Shown here: positions 1 to 7,049 of the stretch, piece after piece | How positions within the stretch are numbered: the first letter of the stretch is position 1 | Layout: the number at the start of each line of letters is the position of its first letter | Source: Chloroflexota bacterium | Lineage (GTDB): Bacteria; Chloroflexota; Ktedonobacteria; Ktedonobacterales; Ktedonobacteraceae | Reading direction: 5' to 3' | DNA length: 9,248 nucleotides | NCBI GenBank assembly: GCA_021828635.1 | Contig: JAJZEJ010000767.1 | Coordinates: 1-9,248, forward strand | The notes under the pieces: generated by a model | Databases searched by the model: none | What the model was told of the DNA's origin: nothing | The model's input: the letters and a program-made list of their open reading frames with translations, nothing else | Position numbers and translations under genes: made by a program

Positions 1-2464
1 TGTCTACAACCAGATAGGGCGCACCCAGATTGGTCATGCTGGCGACAATGCCATCGCGTACTTTCTCCCAATTCTTCTCAGCGATGACCCACTCATCGCC
101 TTCCTTCTTATACAGGTAGAGGTCCAGATCTTTAATCAGGTCTTCTGTCAGGTAGTTGCGCAGGAATGAAACATCGTTGTCCATCTCACGCACTTCCAAC
201 ATCTTCTGCTTGCCCGTGCCTGCTTTGCGGCCTAATCGTTCCTGCTCCTCCTTCGTTGGATTATCCCAGCGTCGCTCGATATCCTCGAACATCTTAAAAC
301 CCAGATAGTAAGGGTTGAGCGAGGTGGGTGAAGGTGAGAGAACGCCGGAGTGCAGTTGCGCAAATTCCAGCGTCTCCGAGTCGTTGATGACGCCTCTATC
401 ACCCAACTCGCGCATAATGCGTGAGTGCCAGATGCTGTTATGATGCAGCATACCGTTGGCGACGTAGCGATGCGAACAATTCACTGTGATGTCGTACACA
501 TCGTTTACGGCATGTTCGATGCTCACCACTTCGTCGTTGGCGTCCTCTTTCGAGAACCACTTGTGAGCGTTGATGTAGGCTTGCAGGATTTCCTGCTTGC
601 GTGCCAGACGGAAGCCAATCTCTTGCGCGTAAAGACGTGCGGATTGGCCTTTGATGCGAATATTTGGTCCGTAGCGGCGCGAGAGAATGCCGTAATTGAG
701 CAGGAGAATTTGCAGCGTTTGCGCAATGTCATTGCTGAATGTAGAGAGAATCACGCCATTGGTAGCTGATGCACAACCATCACAATCGAAGTAGGCGCGT
801 AAGAAGGTGCTAACAACTGCTTTGGGCGAGCGCATAATGACATCCGGTATGCGCTTTTGGGGCGCTTTGGCGTGTAGATCAATTTCTAATGACGCAAGCA
901 AGTCTAAAACATTGGCCGAGTAGAAGACAACACGCCAGCGGCCACCTTTACCGTTGATCGTCTTATCATCCCAGGTCAAAGAGGGTTCAATGGCAAAGAG
1001 TGTCGTAATAAGTTGTGCATAGCGGTCGGCCAGCTCTCGGTCGCCAGTTGTGTAGCCAATAGCATTTTTCGAGACGTGGATATTGCCATCGCCGATGAGA
1101 TAGCCCAGAAACTCCGCGAACTCCTCCGTCACATGCGTTGGCGCGGTGAGTGGTGAGCGCGAGCCATACACGGGTTTACCGCCATTCCCTGGACGATAGC
1201 CGGTTGTTTTGACCGCTTCGATAATACATTCTCTGGCATAGCCGGTTTTGCCGCTCAGTGAGCGATAGATTGTATGTACACCAACGCCTGCTGCTTCCGC
1301 AACATCAGCTACCGTGGTGCTGACAATGCGTGTTGGTGTGGCTAGCGGCATCAACTTTTCAGGCCAGAGATTATCACCTACGCTGAGCGGAATGCGTTGC
1401 CCGATCTGCACATCTTTGAGTGGTAGCCACTGCTCGTTGCCGATGTACAGTTTATGCTCTTCCGCACCTTCCAGCACGAGACCACGGCGGGTGCGCAGAC
1501 GAATGGTTGGTGCATTGTGTCGAATATGGCGGTCAGTGACGACATCTTGCTGACTCTGTCCACTACTGACACTCACTTGATCGCCTTGTGCCAGCATCTC
1601 GTGCAGTTTGTCATAGCGCACAAGCCCCTTTTCGGTTAGAACGAGGCTATTTCTTGTGAGACAGGCCCATCCCTCATTCATGATCTTCGTTTGCATCTGT
1701 GGCACGAAGTACATCATTTCGGTACGCACAATCTCGATGATGTCGCGTTGCCAGGCTTCCAGATGTGGTGCGTGACGCATCAGGAAGAGCAGGATATCTT
1801 TTTCCGGCTTCTCTGGAAATTTGGGCGTCTTATGATAGCGTTCGCGCTCTTCTTCGGCCCGTTTGGCCTTCTCGTCTAGACCCCACAGATCATCATACGC
1901 GGTTGTGTGTTCGAGAGGTTTCTCGTCTTTTTTCTCTGGCTCATCGCCGCGCAGGAACAGGTTATAATCAACATGCTCTTGAATCGAGAGAACGGCATCC
2001 AGATAACGCTCGACTTCCGCTTTGCCATGATCGAATTCATATTTGGCGATGCGTTCGGCGTGGATGCTGACCTTGTCGATCATACGCCGCGAGGTATGTT
2101 GGAAGTAGGCGTTATTCTTGAAGAAGTCGGTATGACCAAAGACGTGTGCCGCCACAAAGGTGTTCTGGAGCATGTTGTTCATGTCCATCAAGAAGGCATA
2201 GCTCGGATTGGTATTGACGACCATCTCGTAGATTTTGCTCAGGCCGAGATCATATTGCATCTTTTGCCGGTAGTATGCCTTGCCGTGTGTCCAATGGCTG
2301 AAGCGACCAGGTAGACCATAAGACGCGAACTCATACATAATCGTGGCCGGAACCAGCTCGAAGTGGGTTGGGAACGGGTCAAGGCCAAACTCGTGAGCAA
2401 TCTTCCAGGTTTCATCAATTGCATCACGCAGGCGCTCCAGGTCGCTGCCACCTTCTATCTGCAT
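1..2464 (-). CDS. spoVR: SpoVR family protein, interrupted by an intein; C-terminal end lies outside the window
   Basis: Member of the SpoVR/YcgB family. In Bacillus SpoVR is needed for normal spore cortex formation; enterobacterial YcgB is a stress protein. The biochemical role of the family is not firmly settled. The frame is open from the ATG at 2464 to the window edge. The start follows an AGAGGAGA Shine-Dalgarno sequence by seven bases. The N-extein is 267 residues, with the family signature around residues 101-121 (VFGHTDFFKNNAYF) and a charged segment near 172-223. It ends in NEGWA, where the 409-residue intein begins. The C-extein resumes with SIWHSRIMREL, rebuilding the conserved NEGWAxxWH motif, and runs about 145 residues to position 1. 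Together the visible exteins total about 412 residues against roughly 470-510 for the family, so the last stretch is missing. It is the third gene of a prkA-yhbH-spoVR operon, 54 bp after yhbH. Identification is strong; function is by family only. Confidence 0.95.
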   Translation of the reverse strand, partial: MQIEGGSDLERLRDAIDETWKIAHEFGLDPFPTHFELVPATIMYEFASYGLPGRFSHWTHGKAYYRQKMQYDLGLSKIYEMVVNTNPSYAFLMDMNNMLQNTFVAAHVFGHTDFFKNNAYFQHTSRRMIDKVSIHAERIAKYEFDHGKAEVERYLDAVLSIQEHVDYNLFLRGDEPEKKDEKPLEHTTAYDDLWGLDEKAKRAEEERERYHKTPKFPEKPEKDILLFLMRHAPHLEAWQRDIIEIVRTEMMYFVPQMQTKIMNEGWACLTRNSLVLTEKGLVRYDKLHEMLAQGDQVSVSSGQSQQDVVTDRHIRHNAPTIRLRTRRGLVLEGAEEHKLYIGNEQWLPLKDVQIGQRIPLSVGDNLWPEKLMPLATPTRIVSTTVADVAEAAGVGVHTIYRSLSGKTGYARECIIEAVKTTGYRPGNGGKPVYGSRSPLTAPTHVTEEFAEFLGYLIGDGNIHVSKNAIGYTTGDRELADRYAQLITTLFAIEPSLTWDDKTINGKGGRWRVVFYSANVLDLLASLEIDLHAKAPQKRIPDVIMRSPKAVVSTFLRAYFDCDGCASATNGVILSTFSNDIAQTLQILLLNYGILSRRYGPNIRIKGQSARLYAQEIGFRLARKQEILQAYINAHKWFSKEDANDEVVSIEHAVNDVYDITVNCSHRYVANGMLHHNSIWHSRIMRELGDRGVINDSETLEFAQLHSGVLSPSPTSLNPYYLGFKMFEDIERRWDNPTKEEQERLGRKAGTGKQKMLEVREMDNDVSFLRNYLTEDLIKDLDLYLYKKEGDEWVIAEKNWEKVRDGIVASMTNLGAPYLVVD
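437..1663 (-). mobile_element. Intein in SpoVR with LAGLIDADG endonuclease and an embedded LacI-type HTH
   Basis: In-frame insertion of 409 residues between A267 and the Ser that continues the SpoVR motif. Splicing block A starts at Cys1 (CLTRNSLVLTEKGLVRY). Block B lies at residues 56-74 (RTRRGLVLEGAEEHKLYI), with His70 kept but the usual Thr of TxxH replaced by Ala67. Block F is at 389-404 (VYDITVNCSHRYVANG). Block G ends LHHN, giving penultimate His and terminal Asn, followed by Ser+1. All residues for class 1 splicing are therefore present apart from the Thr. LAGLIDADG motifs are FLGYLIGDG (Asp192) and LRAYFDCDG (Asp295), both with the catalytic acid, so the endonuclease looks intact. Residues 118-158 form a LacI-like helix-turn-helix. 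The element is self-excising at protein level and potentially mobile by homing at DNA level. Confidence 0.93.
1190..1312 (-). other. LacI-type helix-turn-helix domain inside the SpoVR intein
   Basis: Intein residues 118-158 read VADVAEAAGVGVHTIYRSL, then SGKTGYARECIIEAVKTTGY and RP. This follows the LacI/GalR DNA-binding pattern: (I/V)xDVAxxAGVSxxTVSRxLNG..V...T...V..A...LGYxPN. The spacing is preserved for the DVA-x-x-AGV turn, the T-x-x-R recognition helix, the linker Gly and the closing YRP. The domain sits between block B of the splicing domain and the first LAGLIDADG motif. By family knowledge it would bind DNA. Whether it guides the endonuclease or acts as a repressor is unknown. The match was made by eye, so a profile search is the needed check. 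Confidence 0.82.
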
Positions 2465-2498
2465 AGCATATCTCCTCTTTTTTGAAAACTGGCATAAA

Positions 2499-2518
2499 GG
2501 GCGTGATAAATCACGCCC
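2499..2518. repeat. Perfect palindrome between yhbH and spoVR
   Basis: GGGCGTGAT and ATCACGCCC form a nine-base inverted repeat around a two-base centre; in RNA a seven-base stem with a small loop is more realistic. It abuts the yhbH TAG stop (2519-2521), and on the operon strand it is followed by TTTATGCCAGTTTT. It could be a weak intercistronic terminator, an mRNA processing or stability hairpin, or one copy of a dispersed palindromic repeat. Confidence 0.6.
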
Positions 2519-3661
2519 CTACCGAGAGGGAACCGGGTCGCGTTGGGCGAAGAACTTGCGCAGCGCCGGGTAGACCTCCTTCTTATCTGAGATGGTCACG
2601 GCAATGAATTTCTTGTCGGTAATCTTATTATAAGCCGACATCAGCGTGCTGGGCGAGCGATAGTGGCCTTCGCGGATCTCGCCGTAGCCGAAGATGTTGC
2701 ACATCTCCATCAGTTTACCGACCAGTTGCACGCAGCGATCATTGTCCCAGGGCAGGTTATCGCCATCCGAGAAGTGGAACGGGTAGATGTTCCAGTCGTG
2801 CGGATTGTAGCGTTCCTTGATAATCTGTAGGGCTAGCTCGTAGGCCGACGAAACCTGTGTGCCGCCGCTCTCGCCCTTATGGAAGAACTCATCCTCGGTG
2901 ACTTCCTTCGCCTCGGTGTGGTGGCTAATGAAGACGATCTGCACGTTGTTGTAGCGTGTGCGCAGGAAGCGTACCATCCAGAAGTAGAAGCTACGCGCGA
3001 TATACTTCTCAAACTCACCCATCGATCCTGATACATCCATCATCGCTATTACAACAGCATTTGACTGATATTTAATAGTTGGTTCCCAAACCTTGAAACG
3101 CAAGTCTTCTGATTTGATGTCTTGAAACTTAGCGTCACCTTTGGCTGCATTACGTTTCATGTTTTCCATGATCGTGCGCTTCTTATCCAGATTAGACATC
3201 GCGCCCTTTTTGCGCACATCGGTGAAGCGCACGGCCTCGGTCTCCATCTCCTGCTGGCGTTTCTCTTCCAGATTGGGCAGGCTCAAATCCTCGAAAATCA
3301 TGGCGGCCAGTTCTTCCATCGAGATTTCAGCCTCATAGTAGTCAACGCCCGCTTCTTTACCGGCATCACCTTTCTTGCCTTTGCCTGGACGTGGCTCTTG
3401 CGCTACCACATCGCCGACCTTACTTTTGCCGTTGCCCTGGCCGGAATGCTGTTGACGACCGGGATCATAGCGGAAACGATATTCGTCGAGTGAACGAATG
3501 GGAACGCGCACCGCTTTTTTACCGTCAGAGAGGATGATACTCTCTTCGCTGACTATATCGCCGAGGTTCTTTTTAATAGCTTCACGAATCTTTTCCTTGT
3601 GGCGCTCCTGGTCGATCTGTCCCTTGCGATGTAGCGACCAATCATGTTGAGAGACTGACAT
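2519..3661 (-). CDS. yhbH: YhbH/YeaH family protein (DUF444), von Willebrand A-like
   Basis: A 380-residue protein of the DUF444 family (B. subtilis YhbH, E. coli YeaH), normally encoded next to PrkA and functionally paired with it under starvation or sporulation. The start is the ATG at 3661 (MSVSQHDWSLHRKG), which matches the family N-terminus and has AAGGAGG seven bases upstream. A further 26 codons are open upstream, but they only read through an intergenic hairpin. The N-terminal half holds family signatures (EAIKKNLGDIVSEESI, then IRSLDEYRFRYD at 56-67) and a Gly/Lys-rich basic linker near 69-102. The C-terminal half is a VWA-like fold with a MIDAS metal site: DVSGSM at 209-214, GGTQVSSAY at 266-274 with Thr268, and HFSDGDNLPWDND from about 296. 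It ends in VPSR just before the 2499-2518 palindrome. No intein interrupts it, unlike both neighbours. Molecular function is unproven for the family; partnership with PrkA is inferred from conserved context. Confidence 0.95.
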   Translation of the reverse strand: MSVSQHDWSLHRKGQIDQERHKEKIREAIKKNLGDIVSEESIILSDGKKAVRVPIRSLDEYRFRYDPGRQQHSGQGNGKSKVGDVVAQEPRPGKGKKGDAGKEAGVDYYEAEISMEELAAMIFEDLSLPNLEEKRQQEMETEAVRFTDVRKKGAMSNLDKKRTIMENMKRNAAKGDAKFQDIKSEDLRFKVWEPTIKYQSNAVVIAMMDVSGSMGEFEKYIARSFYFWMVRFLRTRYNNVQIVFISHHTEAKEVTEDEFFHKGESGGTQVSSAYELALQIIKERYNPHDWNIYPFHFSDGDNLPWDNDRCVQLVGKLMEMCNIFGYGEIREGHYRSPSTLMSAYNKITDKKFIAVTISDKKEVYPALRKFFAQRDPVPSR

Positions 3662-3668
3662 AGCACAT

Positions 3669-3675
3669 CCTCCTT
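3669..3675 (-). promoter_or_regulatory. Ribosome binding site that fixes the yhbH start
   Basis: AAGGAGG on the minus strand lies seven bases before the ATG at 3661. It supports this start over the longer reading frame beginning at 3739, which has no comparable site. Confidence 0.85.
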
Positions 3676-3685
3676 CTAATAAGAG

Positions 3686-3747
3686 CAGGGCGACCCGCAA
3701 CAGGGTACCCGTGAACCCACGTGAGATACCCTGTTGCAACCGCCCTG
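3686..3747. repeat. Long imperfect hairpin between prkA and yhbH
   Basis: Outer arms CAGGGCG (3686-3692) and CGCCCTG (3741-3747) pair. After a small internal loop, an eleven-base stem GCAACAGGGTA (3697-3707) pairs with TACCCTGTTGC (3727-3737). The 19-base loop contains a minor CGTG/CACG pairing. On the operon strand no uridine run follows (CTCTTATTAG), so it is a poor terminator. An intercistronic stability or processing hairpin or a dispersed palindromic repeat fits better. It fills about half of the 130 bp gap. Confidence 0.7.
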
Positions 3748-3791
3748 AATACGTGACGTGTACGTGTGCAGTTGTGTACAGTTGCCTGGCA

Positions 3792-6700
3792 TCAGCGATT
3801 GAGCAGGCTTCCTACGTAACGCAGTATCTCATTGGCGCATACGTGGCAGTAGCCATGCTCACTCATGAGGCGGTCAACGACTTCGTTAATTTTGCGCAGT
3901 TGGTCCTTGTCGGGTGTGCGTGCCGAGGTCGTGATCTTAACCACATCGCGCAGGTCGGCAAACAATTTGCGCTCAATAGCCTCCTTGAGACGTTCGTGGC
4001 TGGTGTACTCAAAGGTCTGGCCACGCCGTGCCAGCGACGAGATACGGATGAGTATCTCTTCACGGAAGGCGCGTTTGGCATTCTCGGTGATACCGATCTG
4101 CTCCTCGATTGAGCGCATTAGATGTTCATCCGGGTCCATCTCCTCATCGGTGATGGGATCACGCATCTTGGTCTTGTTGCAGTATGACTCGACGTTATCC
4201 AGGTAGTTGTTGAGCAGTGTGCGAGCATTTTCTTCATAGGAGTAGACGAAGGCACGTTGGACCTCTTTACGTGCTATTTCATCATACTCTTTACGCGCCT
4301 CGGCGATAAAGTTGATGTATCGCTCACGCTCCTCGCGTGTGATGCTGGTATGCTGATCGAGACCATCTTTGAGCGCCCGCAAGGTGTCAATGGGGTTGAT
4401 GCAGGTCACGTTCTGTTTGATCAGCGCGTTGGAGAGGCGGTTGATGACGTAGCGCGGCGAGATGCCGTCCATGCCTTCACGCACCGCTTCATCCTGCAAC
4501 TCTTTGACATCCTTCTGCTTGAAGTCTTCAATATCCTCACCATCGTAGAGGCGCATCTTCTTGAGCAGGCTCATACCGGCTTTCTTGGAAGGCTCCAGGC
4601 GCGTTAGAACGGCGAAGATACTGGCGACACGCAAGGTATAAGGAGCGATATGGACACTTTGTAACGCGCTTTGCTTGAGTAGCTTTTCATAAATTTTGAC
4701 TTCATCGGAGACGCGCAGATTGTAAGGAACCTTGACCAGAATGATGCGGTCCTGCAACGCTTCCGACTTTTTGTTGCCGACGAAGGACTGATACTCATGC
4801 TCGTTAGTGTGGCTGACGACGACCTCGTCGGCGTAGATCATACTGAAACGCCCTGTTTTAATGTTCTGCTCCTGGCTCAGCGTAAGCAGCACATACAGGA
4901 ATTTCTCATCACAGTTATGATTGACGATGCCGTTGGCAACAAAGGTGTTAGAGCCAGGGACGTGTAAGTCCCAACACTCAGCTTCGTCCTCCTCGATGGA
5001 GACCACCGTATCATAGAACTGGGCTGCATTGAGCAACGCGCTCAATCCTGGCGGAGGTTCGACCCATCCTTCCAGTTTATTGAGTATCTTGGTAGCCATT
5101 GGGCGTGTGCAGGTGTTCGTGCCGGTGCGCAGCATGTGCAGGTTGGTGTAATCCTCACCAAGCAGCTGACGCGCTCCCTGGTACTCTGGGCTATGATAGG
5201 CCATGCCCATCGCTTGTGCGCGTCCAATGGCGACACGCTGCAATTCGTCGGAAATGGCTACCCAGTAGTTAGTGGTGTTCGGGATCAGATCGGCACGCCC
5301 CTGACGTTTTGTCTGCAAGGCCACCTTCTCATAGGTAAGCTGCTTGCGTTGTGGTAGCAAGCGCATCGAAGAGGCAAGCTGGTCTGCATCCGCACCATTG
5401 GCTGTTACTGTCCAATAAAGCCCGGCTTCTTTATCGGCGGCGGAACGATTGTACTGTTTCATACGGCGTGTTACCACACCCAGATTGAGCAATACAACCT
5501 GCAATTGCTGTGCCAACATTTCTGAAGCTGTCGTCCAGGAAAGACGCCCATTGAGATTAACGGTGCCATCGCCCGCGAAGTAGCCCGCCAAAAATTCCAG
5601 CATTGCTTCCCGCGAAGATTGCAGAATCGACCAGGGAATCTCTTTGTTGTATGCGCCCGTCTTAAATCCGACATAATTCAGGAAATCCAACAGGGCAACA
5701 CTATTTAGTTGTACGACACCGGAATAGAAGCGTGGTGTGATGCTGAAGAGTTCTTCGGTTAAAGAAGCGTAGTCGGTCCGTAGTTCGTCTTCGACATTGG
5801 TAAAGCGCAACGTGCCATCGGGACGTGCATCACCCTCGGCAATCAGATAGCCGAGCCAACGTGCGAGTTTCGGCGTCATGCGTTCTGGCACGCGAATGGT
5901 TTGCGCGTGTTTTGGCCGTTGCGACTGCCACTGCAAGGCAACATCCTGGCCCCACAGGTTCTGGCCCTTTTGTAGCACGACCCAATCGCCGATTTGCAAT
6001 TCGTCATGGCGTTTCCAAACCAGCACGCCATCCTCGTTGACGATCTGGAGACGATGTTCCGGCGTTCCCTCTTGCACGAAGCCGCGCCGCGTGGTGATGC
6101 GCTTCGTCTTGCTCAGGCCGGAGCGGTAGATGTGTGTCGCCGTTTCGATGCCGGTGCTACTGGCTAGCTGCACCGCAATCTCGCGTGACTCGCCTACCGG
6201 CTGCTCTAGCTGTGCGAAGGAGTCGATACGGCGTATTCCACTATCAGTGAAGACAATTGTACTACTTTTCAAACATTTCAACATCTCGACGAATTCCATA
6301 ATACCGCGATTGGCGATATTCAGTTCGCCATCGAAGCGGTAAGCACGAGGGTCGCTTTCAACACCAACTTCACCAATAGTCGATAAGTCTATACCTCCGA
6401 CTAATTCGCTTATATCTTGTGACTTGGGATCGGATGGTGTAAACGTTCCGATTCCCACGCGATATTTTTCGCTAAATGCAATGCGTTTGACAGGAAACTC
6501 TTCGATGTGGCCGTGATACTCGGTATCAAGCAGGTAGCGACATTGGGGACACAGATCGCCCTCGATATAGATACCGAACTCTTTCTCTATATCGCCACGT
6601 AGTTCGTGCGGAATGAGGTGCAGTGGTTCTTCATGCATGGGGCAGCCCTTGATGGCGTAGATTGCGCCCTCGTCTGTCCGGCTGTAAGCCTCTAAGCCGC

Positions 6701-7049
6701 GCTTGAGCAGGTAGACTATCGTAGACTTACCACCACCAACCGGTCCCATTAGCAACATCACGCGCTTGCGTACTTCCAGGCGCTGGGCAGCTGAGTGGAA
6801 GTAATCGACGATCTGTTGGAGAGGCTTCTCGATACCAAAGATTTCCTGGTTAAAGAAGTTATAGCGTGGATCACCTGAACGGGTCGTTTCGGTGCCAGCA
6901 TCCATAATCATATGATAGATGCGCTCATGAGACAGGTGAGTTACCTGTGGGCGCTTTGACGCAATCTCGAAGTATTGGGCAAAAGTCCCTTCCCATGCCA
7001 GGGTTCGTTCACGGTCTCGAAATTCTTCCAACCGCTTCACCAAATCCAT
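3792..7049 (-). CDS. prkA: PrkA family serine protein kinase / AAA+ ATPase, interrupted by an intein
   Basis: PrkA (E. coli YeaG) family protein, described as a serine protein kinase with an AAA+ ATP-binding module. It acts with YhbH/YeaH in nutrient stress and, in Bacillus, in sporulation. The reading frame is 1085 residues; excising the intein at 259-712 leaves 631, the usual family size. The N-terminus has Walker A GPVGGGKS at 102-109. Cysteine pairs that could bind metal follow at CPMH (136-139) and CPQC (167-170). The conserved GELNIANRGIMEFVEMLK (241-258) precedes the intein. The exteins rejoin as MLK|CDEKFLYVLLTLSQEQN, matching intein-free homologues as remembered. The C-terminal PrkA domain ends with CHVC (1068-1071) and EILRYVGSLLNR. 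The ATG at 7049 follows GAGAGG by seven bases. It is the first gene of the operon, with yhbH 130 bp downstream. The exact kinase residues cannot be assigned by eye. Confidence 0.97.
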   Translation of the reverse strand: MDLVKRLEEFRDRERTLAWEGTFAQYFEIASKRPQVTHLSHERIYHMIMDAGTETTRSGDPRYNFFNQEIFGIEKPLQQIVDYFHSAAQRLEVRKRVMLLMGPVGGGKSTIVYLLKRGLEAYSRTDEGAIYAIKGCPMHEEPLHLIPHELRGDIEKEFGIYIEGDLCPQCRYLLDTEYHGHIEEFPVKRIAFSEKYRVGIGTFTPSDPKSQDISELVGGIDLSTIGEVGVESDPRAYRFDGELNIANRGIMEFVEMLKCLKSSTIVFTDSGIRRIDSFAQLEQPVGESREIAVQLASSTGIETATHIYRSGLSKTKRITTRRGFVQEGTPEHRLQIVNEDGVLVWKRHDELQIGDWVVLQKGQNLWGQDVALQWQSQRPKHAQTIRVPERMTPKLARWLGYLIAEGDARPDGTLRFTNVEDELRTDYASLTEELFSITPRFYSGVVQLNSVALLDFLNYVGFKTGAYNKEIPWSILQSSREAMLEFLAGYFAGDGTVNLNGRLSWTTASEMLAQQLQVVLLNLGVVTRRMKQYNRSAADKEAGLYWTVTANGADADQLASSMRLLPQRKQLTYEKVALQTKRQGRADLIPNTTNYWVAISDELQRVAIGRAQAMGMAYHSPEYQGARQLLGEDYTNLHMLRTGTNTCTRPMATKILNKLEGWVEPPPGLSALLNAAQFYDTVVSIEEDEAECWDLHVPGSNTFVANGIVNHNCDEKFLYVLLTLSQEQNIKTGRFSMIYADEVVVSHTNEHEYQSFVGNKKSEALQDRIILVKVPYNLRVSDEVKIYEKLLKQSALQSVHIAPYTLRVASIFAVLTRLEPSKKAGMSLLKKMRLYDGEDIEDFKQKDVKELQDEAVREGMDGISPRYVINRLSNALIKQNVTCINPIDTLRALKDGLDQHTSITREERERYINFIAEARKEYDEIARKEVQRAFVYSYEENARTLLNNYLDNVESYCNKTKMRDPITDEEMDPDEHLMRSIEEQIGITENAKRAFREEILIRISSLARRGQTFEYTSHERLKEAIERKLFADLRDVVKITTSARTPDKDQLRKINEVVDRLMSEHGYCHVCANEILRYVGSLLNR
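4914..6275 (-). mobile_element. Intein in PrkA with LAGLIDADG endonuclease
   Basis: In-frame 454-residue insertion, PrkA residues 259-712, between K258 and C713. Block A starts at Cys1 (CLKSSTIVFTDSGIRRI). Block B is at intein residues 62-76 (TRRGFVQEGTPEHRLQ) with the full Thr71-x-x-His74. Block F is CWDLHVPGSNTFVANG at 434-449. Block G ends VNHN, with His and Asn followed by Cys+1. All splicing residues are present. The endonuclease motifs are WLGYLIAEG, with Glu147 in place of the usual Asp, and LAGYFAGDG, with Asp236. Residues about 330-405, after the endonuclease core, are extra sequence not present in the SpoVR intein. Splicing competence is very likely because PrkA would otherwise be split just after its conserved motif. 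Endonuclease activity is less certain because of the Glu. Confidence 0.95.

Noticed and set aside
1190..1312. Whole LacI regulator gene or fragment inserted in spoVR
   Set aside because: Only the HTH is present; there is no periplasmic-binding-protein-like domain, and the frame is continuous with intein splicing blocks on both sides, so it is a domain of the intein and not a separate gene.
3662..3739. Longer yhbH start adding 26 residues (MQQGISRGFTG...)
   Set aside because: The extension reads through the intergenic hairpin, lacks a Shine-Dalgarno sequence, and is absent from the family N-terminus; the start at 3661 has AAGGAGG at ideal spacing.
3711..4112. Plus-strand open frames opposite prkA, yhbH and spoVR (for example 425-769, 1907-2314, 3122-3493, 3711-4112, 4257-4607)
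   Set aside because: Antisense shadows of strongly supported minus-strand genes; products match no family I know and lack ribosome binding sites.
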